Shown here in pieces: positions 31,499 to 40,164 of a stretch of 64,000 bases of DNA (positions are counted from its first letter, which is position 1; each line of letters begins with the position of its first letter). A program made the position numbers and the translations under genes. Origin of the DNA: Marinoscillum furvescens DSM 4134 (lineage in GTDB: Bacteria; Bacteroidota; Bacteroidia; Cytophagales; Cyclobacteriaceae). The stretch covers positions 62,001 to 126,000 of the forward strand of contig NZ_QREG01000017.1 of NCBI RefSeq assembly GCF_003386095.1. Reading direction: 5' to 3'. The notes under the pieces are model-generated. The model did no database searches, was not told the DNA's origin, and saw only the letters and a program-made list of their open reading frames with translations.

Positions 31499-32797
31499 AT
31501 GAAAAAACTATTTTATAGCTACATAATCCTGATGGTTTGTGCAGTGGCTGTATATGCGCAGGTGCCAGCACCTGCCCCAGCACAGAGCGAACCTATCGCC
31601 CTGATGAACGGCACGGCACATTTGGGCAATGGCGAGGTAATCGAAAACTCGATCATTACCTTCAGAGAAGGAAAAATAGAAACAGTGGCACCTGCAGCCA
31701 ATGTACGTGTGGACCTCACGGAATATCGTCAGATAGATGCTGAAGGTAAGCACATTTACCCTGGTCTGATCAATGCCATGACGAATTTGGGTCTGGAGGA
31801 AATAGCCGCGGTTCGTGCTACGCTAGATTACTCCGAGACAGGGAGTTTTAAACCACATGTTCGCACGGCTATTGCATACAATACCGACTCGGAATTGATC
31901 CCCACGATGAAATTTACTGGTATACAGATAGCGCAAATCGCACCACGTGGTGGACGTATAGAAGGGACAAGTAGTGTGATGCAACTCGATGCCTGGAACT
32001 GGGAAGACGCCCTGTACAAAGAAGATGATGGTGTGCATATGAACTGGCCCAACCGATCGTTTGGTCCTCGCTGGTGGTTAGGCGAAACCAAAAGGCGCGA
32101 GAATAAAAAATACGATGAGCAGGTAGAAGAGCTGGTGAAGTTTATCGAAGACACCAAAGCCTATATGGAGTCACCTACCCCTGCTAAAAACCTTAAACTG
32201 GAAGCCATGGTGCCCGTACTTACAGGTGAAAAGCAGCTGTATCTTTTTGCCAACAGGCCCAAACAAATCTTGGAGGCCATACAGACATTGAAGCGACTGG
32301 AAATACCAAAGCTCGTGCTCACAGGAGCTGAAGACGTATGGTATGTGAAGGACTTGCTGAAAGCGCATAATGTGCCGGTACTGCTCGAAAATGTACACCG
32401 CGTACCCAATCGTCCAGAAGAAGACATTGATTTGCCCTATAAGCTGCCTCGTTTACTTCACGAAGAGGGAATTTTGGTGGGACTAACGTATAGTTCAGGT
32501 ATGCTGGCCAATTCGCGCAACTTGCCGTTTTTTGCAGGGACGGTGGCAGCTCATGGGCTGGACAAAGAGGAGGCACTCAAGCTGATTACCTCTAATACAG
32601 CCAAAATATTGGGCATAGACGATCGTACAGGTACGCTGGAAGAAGGAAAAGACGCCAACATCGTAGTGAGCGATGGGGATCTATTGGATATGGGTAGCAA
32701 TCAAATTGCCTATTCTTTTATCCAGGGCAGGGAGGTGGAGCTCGAAGCGCTCCAGCAGCGACTCTATGAGAAGTTTAAGGCAAAGTATGAAGATTAA
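31499..32797 (+). CDS. Exported amidohydrolase-like protein lacking the metal site
   Basis: 432 residues, signal peptide ending AVYAQ, then a Pro/Ala stretch. It has the amidohydrolase frame (GKHIYPGLINAMTNLG at the usual HxH position, TGTLEEGKDANIVVSDG at the C-terminus) but the HxH is replaced by NAM-TNLG and the terminal Asp region reads LTYSSG, so no metal ligands remain there. It resembles the degenerate first domain of the preceding protein more than its active second domain. It is probably a non-catalytic partner or a binding protein. The gene ends at a strong terminator. Confidence 0.85.
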   Translation: MKKLFYSYIILMVCAVAVYAQVPAPAPAQSEPIALMNGTAHLGNGEVIENSIITFREGKIETVAPAANVRVDLTEYRQIDAEGKHIYPGLINAMTNLGLEEIAAVRATLDYSETGSFKPHVRTAIAYNTDSELIPTMKFTGIQIAQIAPRGGRIEGTSSVMQLDAWNWEDALYKEDDGVHMNWPNRSFGPRWWLGETKRRENKKYDEQVEELVKFIEDTKAYMESPTPAKNLKLEAMVPVLTGEKQLYLFANRPKQILEAIQTLKRLEIPKLVLTGAEDVWYVKDLLKAHNVPVLLENVHRVPNRPEEDIDLPYKLPRLLHEEGILVGLTYSSGMLANSRNLPFFAGTVAAHGLDKEEALKLITSNTAKILGIDDRTGTLEEGKDANIVVSDGDLLDMGSNQIAYSFIQGREVELEALQQRLYEKFKAKYED

Positions 32798-32813
32798 TTT
32801 GTTTTGATGATAC

Positions 32814-32851
32814 AAAAAGGCCGCCCAGCACTTGTGCTGGGCGGCCTTTTT
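32814..32851. terminator. Bidirectional rho-independent terminator
   Basis: AAAAAGGCCGCCCAGCAC, loop TT, then the exact complement ending in TTTTT. It sits between the convergent amidohydrolase-like and SulP genes and can serve both. Confidence 0.92.
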
Positions 32852-32891
32852 AATTTATATACCATCGTTTCTAGCGGATGATGTCCGCGTA

Positions 32892-34505
32892 TTAAACTTC
32901 CCGGTCTACCAGATCAGTTACCACGTAGTACCTTGGATCATCTATCGATTTTTTTATGATGTTTTGGAAGTCAGGGTCTGATTTTACCAACAAGTCCTGG
33001 CATTCTGGACTCAGATGTGTGAGTTGTACTTCTTTGCCCTGGTCCAGATATTTCTTCACCAGGTTGCTCAGTGCCTCAATGCCAGAGTGGTCGCTGACTC
33101 TTGACTCTATGAAATCTATCTCTACTTTTTGTGGATCTTCTCTCGGATCAAACTTTGAGTTGAATGCCTGTACCGAACCGAAAAACAATGGACCCCAAAT
33201 TTCATAGACCTTTGTGCCGTCTTCATTGAAGCGCTTGCGAGCACGAATCATGGTGGCATTCTTCCATGCAAAAACCAGGGCAGAAATAATCACACCCGCG
33301 ATAACCGCTATGGCAAGATCTTGCCATACAGTAATGGCCGAAACTGCTACCAGTACAAATGCGTCGGATTTAGGAATTTTATTGATAATGCGGAAACTAC
33401 TCCAGGCAAACGTGCCTATCACCACCATAAACATCACACCTACAAGTGCTGCAATAGGGATTTGTTCGATAAGCGAAGCTCCAAATAGGATGAAGCAGAG
33501 AAGAGCTACAGCTGCTACAGTACCCGATAGCCTGCCACGGCCACCAGAGTTGACGTTGATTATGGACTGGCCAATCATGGCACAGCCACCCATGCCACCA
33601 AACAAGCCATTGATCAGGTTGGCACCACCTTGAGCTACACACTCTCTGTTGCCACTTCCTCTGGTCTCAGTCATTTCATCGATCAAGTTGAGTGTCATTA
33701 ACGACTCTATGAGCCCTACGGCTGCTAGCAATACCGCAGTGGATATGATCAGTCCCCAGTGCCCCTGTAGCGTATCGAACAAAGTGAAAATTTGAAACTG
33801 GAAAGAAGGCAGTGAGCCTTCAAGGCCTGAGCCGCCTCCGTCTTTTATAAATGACCCTACAGTACTCACATCCAGACCACCGAAGATGGTGATAGCAGCT
33901 ACTACTATTATACCTGTAAGAGCAGCTGGAATTTTGGTCGTGATTTTAGGTAGAAAAAACATAATGGCCATGGTCAGCCCTACCAGCCCAAGCATTATGA
34001 ATAGCTCCTGGCCTTGAAGCCATTGTTTTTGTCCGTCTACAGTTTCAGTAAACATCCCCAGCTGTGAAAGAAAGATCACAATAGCTAAGCCATTTACAAA
34101 TCCCATCATCACAGGATGCGGGATAAGGCGTACAAATTTTCCAAGCTTGAGGACGCCAGCGGAAATTTGAATGGCACCTACTATGAGCAATGTGATAAAC
34201 AGCCATTGAAGTCCCAGGTTTTCGATGGGTTGAGGTAGACTGTCTCCTACGAGGTTGCCCTGCTGGATCATATGGACCATTACGACAGCCATCGCACCCG
34301 TAGCCCCTGAAATCATTCCTGGCCTACCACCAAACAGGGAGGTGATCAACCCCATCATAAAAGCTCCATAGAGCCCAACCAAAGGATCTATCCCGGCCAC
34401 AAAGGCAAATGCAACAGCCTCAGGTACCAAGGCCAGAGCTACGGTGAGTCCTGAGAGGATGTCATTTTTTGGGTTGCTGGTGAAGTTGTGAAAGAGTCTC
34501 TTCAT
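32892..34505 (-). CDS. SulP-family anion transporter with C-terminal STAS domain
   Basis: Inner-membrane SLC26/SulP transporter of 537 residues, with 12-14 transmembrane helices and a cytoplasmic STAS domain from about residue 440. Seen: the N-terminal VALALVPEAVAFAFVAGI and GLYGAFMMGLITSLFGGRPG core motifs, GGMGGCAMIGQSIINVNSGG in the middle, and a STAS part with VEIDFIESRVSDHSG. Substrates in the family are sulfate, bicarbonate, chloride or dicarboxylates; the sequence does not decide. Sulfate would fit the sulfotransferase at 62151-63116, but the two genes are 28 kb apart. A clear -7 box lies upstream. Confidence 0.93.
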   Translation of the reverse strand: MKRLFHNFTSNPKNDILSGLTVALALVPEAVAFAFVAGIDPLVGLYGAFMMGLITSLFGGRPGMISGATGAMAVVMVHMIQQGNLVGDSLPQPIENLGLQWLFITLLIVGAIQISAGVLKLGKFVRLIPHPVMMGFVNGLAIVIFLSQLGMFTETVDGQKQWLQGQELFIMLGLVGLTMAIMFFLPKITTKIPAALTGIIVVAAITIFGGLDVSTVGSFIKDGGGSGLEGSLPSFQFQIFTLFDTLQGHWGLIISTAVLLAAVGLIESLMTLNLIDEMTETRGSGNRECVAQGGANLINGLFGGMGGCAMIGQSIINVNSGGRGRLSGTVAAVALLCFILFGASLIEQIPIAALVGVMFMVVIGTFAWSSFRIINKIPKSDAFVLVAVSAITVWQDLAIAVIAGVIISALVFAWKNATMIRARKRFNEDGTKVYEIWGPLFFGSVQAFNSKFDPREDPQKVEIDFIESRVSDHSGIEALSNLVKKYLDQGKEVQLTHLSPECQDLLVKSDPDFQNIIKKSIDDPRYYVVTDLVDREV

Positions 34506-34532
34506 TGTGCTGTTTTAGTATCAAAAAGGCCG

Positions 34533-34540
34533 CAAATTTA
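34533..34540 (-). promoter_or_regulatory. -7 promoter box for the SulP gene
   Basis: The minus strand reads TAAATTTG, a full TAnnTTTG match 27 bases before the ATG. TTTG-like triplets upstream are spaced 15 or 24 bases away, neither ideal for a -33. Confidence 0.5.
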
Positions 34541-34605
34541 GCCTTTTATTTGAACCAAAACACTCAAAGCATCAAAATGCTAATAATTTGACAATATGTG
34601 AAGGC

Positions 34606-35385
34606 TTAGACTGCTGTGGGTTGAGCCATGCTTTCAGCTATGCTATCCCATAAGGCCAGCCGCATGGTTAGTGCTTTTTCTGCCACGAGAGTAGCTTCTT
34701 CCCACTTTACCGGGTCGTTTTCACAAAGCTCTGTGACCATTTGTAGAGCTAGTGGTCCGTGGTGGTCTCCGTCTAGTTCGATGTGCCGCTCCAGGTAGTA
34801 GCGCAGTTGCTGGTAGGAAGTGTTGTCACGCTTTTCGGAAGCTTGCAAAATCTCAATGAACATGTCAGGAATCAGGTCTTCACGTCCGAACGTGAAGGCC
34901 GAAGCTATTTGGTGTGGAGCACCCGTGGCTATAATTTCGAAGGTATAGTTTACGAATGATTGAGTAGCATAGGGTAAATGCTGGGATGCGAGAGCTTCGG
35001 ATACATTCCTACCATTGCGAATGCTCGATAAAAAGTCAAGAATTTGAGAGGTGTCGGCTCCTATTTCCTGCATGGCGTCCAGGTACATTTCAAAATGGCT
35101 ACGAGGTACTCCCTGGGCATTTACATCACTCTCTTCACCTAGCACGATCTCATTGATAAAACGAGCCAGTTCTGGATTTTTGGTAGGTACCCAGGGCACA
35201 TCAGTACATGTGAGCTGCCGTTGTAGCGCTTTGAGCAAAGACATAAAATCCCAAACGGCAAATACATGCTGCTCCATGATCGTTCGAATGTCTGATAAGC
35301 TGTGCAGGCTTTTGTATAGAACGTGACTTTTAAGTGCATTCCGGTGTGGAACAAGTGCTTTTTCCAGGTTTTCTGCGTAATTCAT
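34606..35385 (-). CDS. DUF3050 protein, heme-oxygenase-like fold
   Basis: Soluble, all-helical protein of 259 residues matching the DUF3050 family, assigned by the recognisable segments MEQHVFAVWDFMSLLKALQR near the N-terminus and RYYLERHIELDGDHHGPLA near the C-terminus. The fold belongs with heme-oxygenase/TenA-like proteins. Glu/His pairs at EQH, HFEMYLD, FGREDLIPDMF and ERHIELDGDHH resemble the metal ligands of the heme-oxygenase-like diiron oxidases, so a metal site is plausible but unproven. No neighbour explains its substrate. It lies 100 bases upstream of SulP on the same strand. Confidence 0.85.
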   Translation of the reverse strand: MNYAENLEKALVPHRNALKSHVLYKSLHSLSDIRTIMEQHVFAVWDFMSLLKALQRQLTCTDVPWVPTKNPELARFINEIVLGEESDVNAQGVPRSHFEMYLDAMQEIGADTSQILDFLSSIRNGRNVSEALASQHLPYATQSFVNYTFEIIATGAPHQIASAFTFGREDLIPDMFIEILQASEKRDNTSYQQLRYYLERHIELDGDHHGPLALQMVTELCENDPVKWEEATLVAEKALTMRLALWDSIAESMAQPTAV

Positions 35386-35521
35386 TTCAGTGATAAACTT
35401 GTCTTTAGCTTTTGATAAAATTTTTCAAAACTAATACGAACCATTCCATTGAAGCGGATTTAATCCAAAAGGAATTTTTTCAAACAAGCAAATATCTGTG
35501 GAGCCAGAATGTTTTTGATTT

Positions 35522-36217
35522 TTAATGGTATTCGAAAATATAATTGCGATGTGTATCGGCTTTCCTATACGGATATTGTGCCCAGTGGCTGAGGGGGAGG
35601 CGCGTACCCCGATGGAAAAATGTGCCTTGATATCCCTGTGATTTTAAAAATTCAAACAATTCTCCTGATCGGGCGAGTTGGTCGTGGCACTCAATGATCA
35701 ATGTTGGGTGGTATCTTTTTAGGGTGGATGTTGCTCCTTTCAAACACTGTAATTCGTGGTTTTCTATGTCGCATTTGATCAGCGAAACAGGGTGTTTTGG
35801 AGGGTGATCCTTTACTACATCATCCAGGCGCTTGAGTCGGACCTTTACTTTTTCAGGCTGGTTGGTCACTTCCAGACTAGCACCACCATGGCCGGTAGCT
35901 TTTCTGTAGAGCCAGGCTGTAGTATGCTGGTTAGATAGCCCATAATCAAAAATGCGGAGTGAAGAGAGTGAAAAGACCTGTGAGATACGGTGCAGGTGGT
36001 CTTTTAGCTCTGGTTGTGGTTCAAAAGCCCAAATAGCTCCTGTATGTAACATTTGTTGGGCAAAGAAAAGTGAATAGATGCCTTTGTTGGCCCCAATATC
36101 TAATACGGTTGTGTTTTTCAGGTCGAGAGATCGGATGTATTCAAACGTATCACGTTCTGTTTTTCTTTGGTAGCGATTTAGCCGTACCTTCATTCTGACC
36201 CATAGCCACCAGTTCAT
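35522..36217 (-). CDS. FkbM-family SAM-dependent methyltransferase
   Basis: 231 residues with SAM motif I at TVLDIGANKGIYSLFFA, the following acidic position in AFEPQPELKDHL, and the FkbM features SLIKCDIENHELQCLKGA and PTLIIECH. Members O-methylate sugars in polysaccharides, lipids or antibiotics; the target here is unknown. It starts three bases after the stop of a single-domain response regulator, so the two are probably cotranscribed, an odd pairing. The 136 bases downstream hold no clear feature. Confidence 0.9.
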   Translation of the reverse strand: MNWWLWVRMKVRLNRYQRKTERDTFEYIRSLDLKNTTVLDIGANKGIYSLFFAQQMLHTGAIWAFEPQPELKDHLHRISQVFSLSSLRIFDYGLSNQHTTAWLYRKATGHGGASLEVTNQPEKVKVRLKRLDDVVKDHPPKHPVSLIKCDIENHELQCLKGATSTLKRYHPTLIIECHDQLARSGELFEFLKSQGYQGTFFHRGTRLPLSHWAQYPYRKADTHRNYIFEYH

Positions 36218-36220
36218 GCT

Positions 36221-36637
36221 TTACATCTGATTAGCAAAGTGCTCTTCTAAAATAGCTGTTAGCATTTCTTTTGTTAGTGGTTTGTTTTTGAAGCCATTTA
36301 CGGCTTTTAAGTCGCGAGCTCTGTCCATGTCCGCGGGGTTAGGGGAGGTGGTGAGCATCATGAGTATGACTCGACCTTTTTGTCTGTTTTCTAATTTTTC
36401 ATATTCCTCTAAAAACTCCCACCCATTCATTTTTGGCATGTTGATGTCCAAAAAAATGAGATCAGGCTGCGGGTCGCCAATAGACTCTCGTGATTCTAGA
36501 TACTCCAGAGCTTCCAGTCCATTGTTTTTTACAACGATCTTTTCAGTGCATTCCATTTTATTGATGAGAATCTCGTGGATGAAGTTGGTGGCTTTGTCAT
36601 CATCGATCAGGAGAATACTTTTGAGTTTTGTTGTCAT
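36221..36637 (-). CDS. Single-domain response regulator (CheY-like)
   Basis: 138 residues, receiver only: acidic triad IDDDKAT near residue 12, phospho-acceptor Asp64 in IFLDINMPKMNG, Thr/Ser region MMLTTSP, and Lys in FKNKPLT. The pattern fits the RcsB/CheY-like receivers that Bacteroidota place beside hybrid kinases. No kinase is adjacent. Without an output domain it must act by protein contact or phosphate relay. TAAGTTTA upstream near 36663 is a one-mismatch -7 candidate. Confidence 0.92.
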   Translation of the reverse strand: MTTKLKSILLIDDDKATNFIHEILINKMECTEKIVVKNNGLEALEYLESRESIGDPQPDLIFLDINMPKMNGWEFLEEYEKLENRQKGRVILMMLTTSPNPADMDRARDLKAVNGFKNKPLTKEMLTAILEEHFANQM

Positions 36638-36721
36638 GTAGTTAGGAGTGATGGATTACGATTAAACTTAGGTAAGAAATGTCGGTTTGTAAAATCAGGG
36701 GTGAAAAATTGTGAAGATATT

Positions 36722-37612
36722 TTAAAGTAAGGCAGCGCCAAATACACCTGCGCTATCCCCTAGTTTGGGCTTGATAATAGGCGTATGAAACGATGGATTA
36801 AACACGTGTTTTTTTACAGATTCCACTCCCAGGGTATAGAGGATATCCAGGTTGCTTACTCCACCTCCCAGCACGATCACATCCGGATCTAATACATTGA
36901 TAATATTGCTCAGTCCTAAACCAAAAAAGTGGATAAGTCGCTCCATGGTTTGGTTGGCCACTTCATCAGTGCCGGCGTTGTAGGCAGCATAGATGTCTTT
37001 CAGTGATCGCTTTACTCCTGACTGTTCTTCGTAGAATCGTTCTAGAGATGGTCCTGCCAGTATTCTTTCAGTACAGCCCGTGTCACCACAGTAGCATTTA
37101 CCCCCACTAGCATCCAGGTGAGCATGGCCCCATTCGCCACCGATACCGTGTCGTCCGTTTAGTACTTTCCCATCGATAACGATGCCTCCACCCGTGCCTG
37201 TGCCCATAATCACCCCAAACACCACACTGGCATCAGGGTATTGATCCTTTACTGCACCCATTTGCGCTTCTGCAAGTGCAAAGCAGTTGGCATCATTGGC
37301 TATTTTTACGGGTATGCTCAGCGCCTTTTGAAGTTCTGAGTAAAACGGTTGATTGTTGATAGCTTGCGTGTTGCTGTTTTTTAGTAGACCAGTTTGAGGG
37401 TCTACAGAGCCCGGAGTGCCAATTCCTAATTGCTTGGGGCTTGATCCTGTTTCAGTGCGACACAGGTCTATGGCCAGTCCTATTTGAGAAATGATATGTT
37501 GCATGCCCTTTGCTGCTTCAGTGGGCACACGTTTCCGAGCCAATACCTGATGTTGTTCATCCAGTACTGCACATTCGATTTTTGTTCCTCCCAGGTCTAC
37601 TCCCCAATACAT
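36722..37612 (-). CDS. ROK-family sugar kinase
   Basis: ATP-dependent kinase of glucose, fructose, mannose or N-acetylhexosamine, 296 residues. Seen: the phosphate-binding WGVDLGGTKIECAVLD at the N-terminus, GTPGSVDPQTG, VFGVIMGTGTGGGIVIDG, the substrate-loop EWGHAHLD and the zinc motif GGKCYCGDTGCTE with three Cys and the His of GHAHLD. There is no helix-turn-helix, so it is a kinase and not a ROK repressor. The exact sugar cannot be told. It is monocistronic, with a long gap upstream. Confidence 0.92.
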   Translation of the reverse strand: MYWGVDLGGTKIECAVLDEQHQVLARKRVPTEAAKGMQHIISQIGLAIDLCRTETGSSPKQLGIGTPGSVDPQTGLLKNSNTQAINNQPFYSELQKALSIPVKIANDANCFALAEAQMGAVKDQYPDASVVFGVIMGTGTGGGIVIDGKVLNGRHGIGGEWGHAHLDASGGKCYCGDTGCTERILAGPSLERFYEEQSGVKRSLKDIYAAYNAGTDEVANQTMERLIHFFGLGLSNIINVLDPDVIVLGGGVSNLDILYTLGVESVKKHVFNPSFHTPIIKPKLGDSAGVFGAALL

Positions 37613-38068
37613 GGCTATTCTGTTGATTTCTATCGGCGAAATTATACCAAAAATTGAAAGAAGTTATTTACAGCAAATCATGTTTCTGGTAAATATATTT
37701 TCTAAATAATGGTCTAATTGCTGCTTATGTGAATTTACTGATAGTCTATAACACCATTTGACCATTAAATTCTACCAGGTCACCCTACTTGTTACGGGTG
37801 AACGCGTGATTTAGCCCATCTTTGAAGTAGGTTTTTTCATAGTGAAGTTGTTTGCCTTCTTGATTGGTTAGGTTAGGAAAAAGACTTGAAGGCAGACTCG
37901 CCCCGAACATCCTTGTTCGGGGTAATTTATTTGTGGTATTTGGGTTTACCCAAACGGAAAAACTTTCTACTGGTAGGGTAAAGTGGGTGTCTTGACGAAC
38001 AATGTTGTCATTTTGATTCATCAGCATGTAAATTGTAGGTGCTCTTGGGTATAAGAGCATTAGCGGAA
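37613..38068. other. 456-base gap with a hairpin and a weak minus-strand reading frame
   Basis: Between the divergent ROK kinase and histidine kinase genes. The only strong structure is the hairpin at 37902-37923. A minus-strand frame from ATG 38021 to stop 37785 would give 78 residues starting MNQNDNIVRQ and ending GLNHAFTRNK; it has no recognisable domain, no ribosome site and runs through the hairpin, so I do not call it a gene. A second small hairpin (GCTCTT at 38041, AAGAGC at 38053) lies just before the kinase ATG. It may hold a decayed insertion or dispersed repeat. Confidence 0.4.
37902..37923. repeat. Perfect hairpin, 9-base stem
   Basis: CCCCGAACA, loop TCCT, TGTTCGGGG. Strong GC stem without a T tract on either side (TAATTTATTT follows on the plus strand), so it is not a standard terminator. 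It may mark a dispersed repeat or a leftover of one. Confidence 0.6.
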
Positions 38069-40021
38069 ATGAGCAGATTGGAGAAGTTGAAGAAAACGAA
38101 AAAGCCAGCTACAGTAGCGGTGGTATCAGCCATGTTATTGTTGCTGATGGGTGCCTATGCCACCTATCTGAGTTACAAGATAGGGTGGAAGGAGCATGAG
38201 CGTGAGACTGTGCGCACACTTCAGCGTTTGGAAGAGCAAGTGGAGCATGCCTTAAGCTACTGTAATTCTGCTGCATTGCTACTGGCCTATACTGTGGATG
38301 ACAATGGTGTGGCTACCAACTTCGATTCGGTAGCCAAAAGTCTCATGACAGCTGCTAGCTACTACGATGTTTTAGAACTTCAAGCCAATGGAGTAATTAC
38401 GCATATCTACCCTATGACTGGCAATGAAAGTGCCATGGGCTACGATATTCTCCAGGATCCCAATCGAAATAAAGAAGCCCTAAAGGCGATCGAGCGAAAG
38501 CACATGTACTATGCTGGGCCATTTGAGCTAAAGCAAGGGGGGCAGGCCATAGTAGGACGGCTTCCTATTTTTATAGATAATAATTTTTGGGGCTTCTCGG
38601 CCGTGATCATCAGTTTGGAGAAATTTCTAAACAACTCAGGTATAGATCAGGTAACCGGTGGTAAGTATCATGTGCAGTTTGCAAAGATTAATCCCAATAC
38701 CGGCGAAGAAGAGTTTTTTTTACCTAGAAAAGAAGGGTATCCCAACTCAGCCAGCGAAAAGGTAGTAATTAGTCAGGGAGGCTGGGTCTTATATGTGGAT
38801 CCTGTAGGAGGGTTTACAGGTTGGGTTTTTGTTATCCCAATGGGTATTCTTAGTATGTGTTTGGCTATTGTTGGCGGTTTTTTCATCAATGAATTATTAA
38901 AAAGGCCACGTGAGCTCGAAAGGCAATTGGTGGAGCACTCCGAAGAGCTCATCAAGAGTGAGCGAAAATTCAGATCTATTTTTGAGCAGGCTGCCATAGG
39001 TGTGGCCCATGTCAATGTGATGACCGGCCATTACCTGGCTGTGAATCAGCGCTTTTGTGAAATGCTCGGCTATAATGAGGAGGAGATGATGTCATTGTCT
39101 TTTTCTCAAATTACCCATAGGGACGATCTGGAAGAGAGTATCAACAACCTAATGGATCTGCGAAATGGAGACATACTGGAGTTTTCACTTGAAAAACGGT
39201 TTATTCGTAAGAATGGTACTCAGGTGTGGGCGAATGTTACCGTATCTCCCATGTGGAAGCAGCCCGAGCTTCCATCTTCATACATAGCCATAGTAGAGGA
39301 CATCTCTGAGAAAAAGAATTTTCAGGAACGCATACTGGAAAGTTCACTACAGGCTCAGGAACGCGAGAAAAACAGGATAGCTCGTGAGTTGCATGACGGC
39401 ATAGTGCAGGAGCTTGTAGCTTGTGGTATTCAGGCGGAGAGTCTGGTCAATGTTTTGAACTCACCGCCAGACTTAATGGAGCGCATTGCGCAATTGATAG
39501 CTACCATCAAGAAAGTGACAAACGACACGCGCGGGCTTTCTCATAACCTGTTGTCGGCAGATATGAACGAAATGACGCTTGTCGACTTATTAAATCGCCT
39601 GGAGCATCAGCTCAAAAGCCTGTCTGCTGTAGACTTGCGAATGGAGGTACACCTGGAATGTGACGATGACCTGATTTCTAAAGCTGTAAAAATCAATATA
39701 TACCGGGCCGTTCAAGAGCTCACGACCAATATAATCAAACATGCTTCTGCTACGTTCGCAGTTATTAGCGTAGAGCAAATTGGAGATCAGATATTTGTTA
39801 CAGTTCGTGACAATGGAGTTGGCCTCAAAAACGAGCCGCGAGAAGGTATAGGGTGGTACAATATCAAAAGCAGAATCAGTAAAATAGGAGGTAGATTAGA
39901 GTATAATCAGCCAGATAGTGGTGGTTTGGAAGTTAGCTTTCATGTACCCATTTTAGAGCCTGCCGTATATTCTACGCTACATCAGCCATCATCACCCAAT
40001 GAAGCACGGCCTCTCATTTAA
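38069..40021 (+). CDS. CHASE-PAS sensor histidine kinase, NarL/DegS type
   Basis: 650 residues from ATG 38069 (GCGGAA upstream; an in-frame GTG at 38039 adds ten residues). Order: transmembrane helix at about 20-38, extracytoplasmic CHASE-like domain about 45-230 with YYAGPFELKQGGQAIVGRLP, second helix about 255-280, PAS domain about 300-420, HisKA_3 box with phospho-His442 in ARELHDGIVQELVA, and HATPase with DNGVGL. HisKA_3 kinases normally phosphorylate LuxR-type regulators, but none is adjacent, so it is an orphan. The ligand is unknown; CHASE domains bind small molecules. Confidence 0.92.
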   Translation: MSRLEKLKKTKKPATVAVVSAMLLLLMGAYATYLSYKIGWKEHERETVRTLQRLEEQVEHALSYCNSAALLLAYTVDDNGVATNFDSVAKSLMTAASYYDVLELQANGVITHIYPMTGNESAMGYDILQDPNRNKEALKAIERKHMYYAGPFELKQGGQAIVGRLPIFIDNNFWGFSAVIISLEKFLNNSGIDQVTGGKYHVQFAKINPNTGEEEFFLPRKEGYPNSASEKVVISQGGWVLYVDPVGGFTGWVFVIPMGILSMCLAIVGGFFINELLKRPRELERQLVEHSEELIKSERKFRSIFEQAAIGVAHVNVMTGHYLAVNQRFCEMLGYNEEEMMSLSFSQITHRDDLEESINNLMDLRNGDILEFSLEKRFIRKNGTQVWANVTVSPMWKQPELPSSYIAIVEDISEKKNFQERILESSLQAQEREKNRIARELHDGIVQELVACGIQAESLVNVLNSPPDLMERIAQLIATIKKVTNDTRGLSHNLLSADMNEMTLVDLLNRLEHQLKSLSAVDLRMEVHLECDDDLISKAVKINIYRAVQELTTNIIKHASATFAVISVEQIGDQIFVTVRDNGVGLKNEPREGIGWYNIKSRISKIGGRLEYNQPDSGGLEVSFHVPILEPAVYSTLHQPSSPNEARPLI

Positions 40022-40164
40022 GGTCGGTCATGAAGGTACGTGAGCATTCAAGTAAATTTTGCATATCCTATCACAAAACTTGTAGATATTCGTTTACTTG
40101 GTAGAAAATCTAAATAGAATCACAGGGAAACATCTGTGTGTTTTTAAATTAACAACCAATGCAT

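Noticed and set aside
37785-38060. Minus-strand frame as a protein-coding gene
   Set aside because: No recognisable domain or ribosome site, it overlaps the divergent kinase start region and contains a strong hairpin; kept only as part of the gap description.
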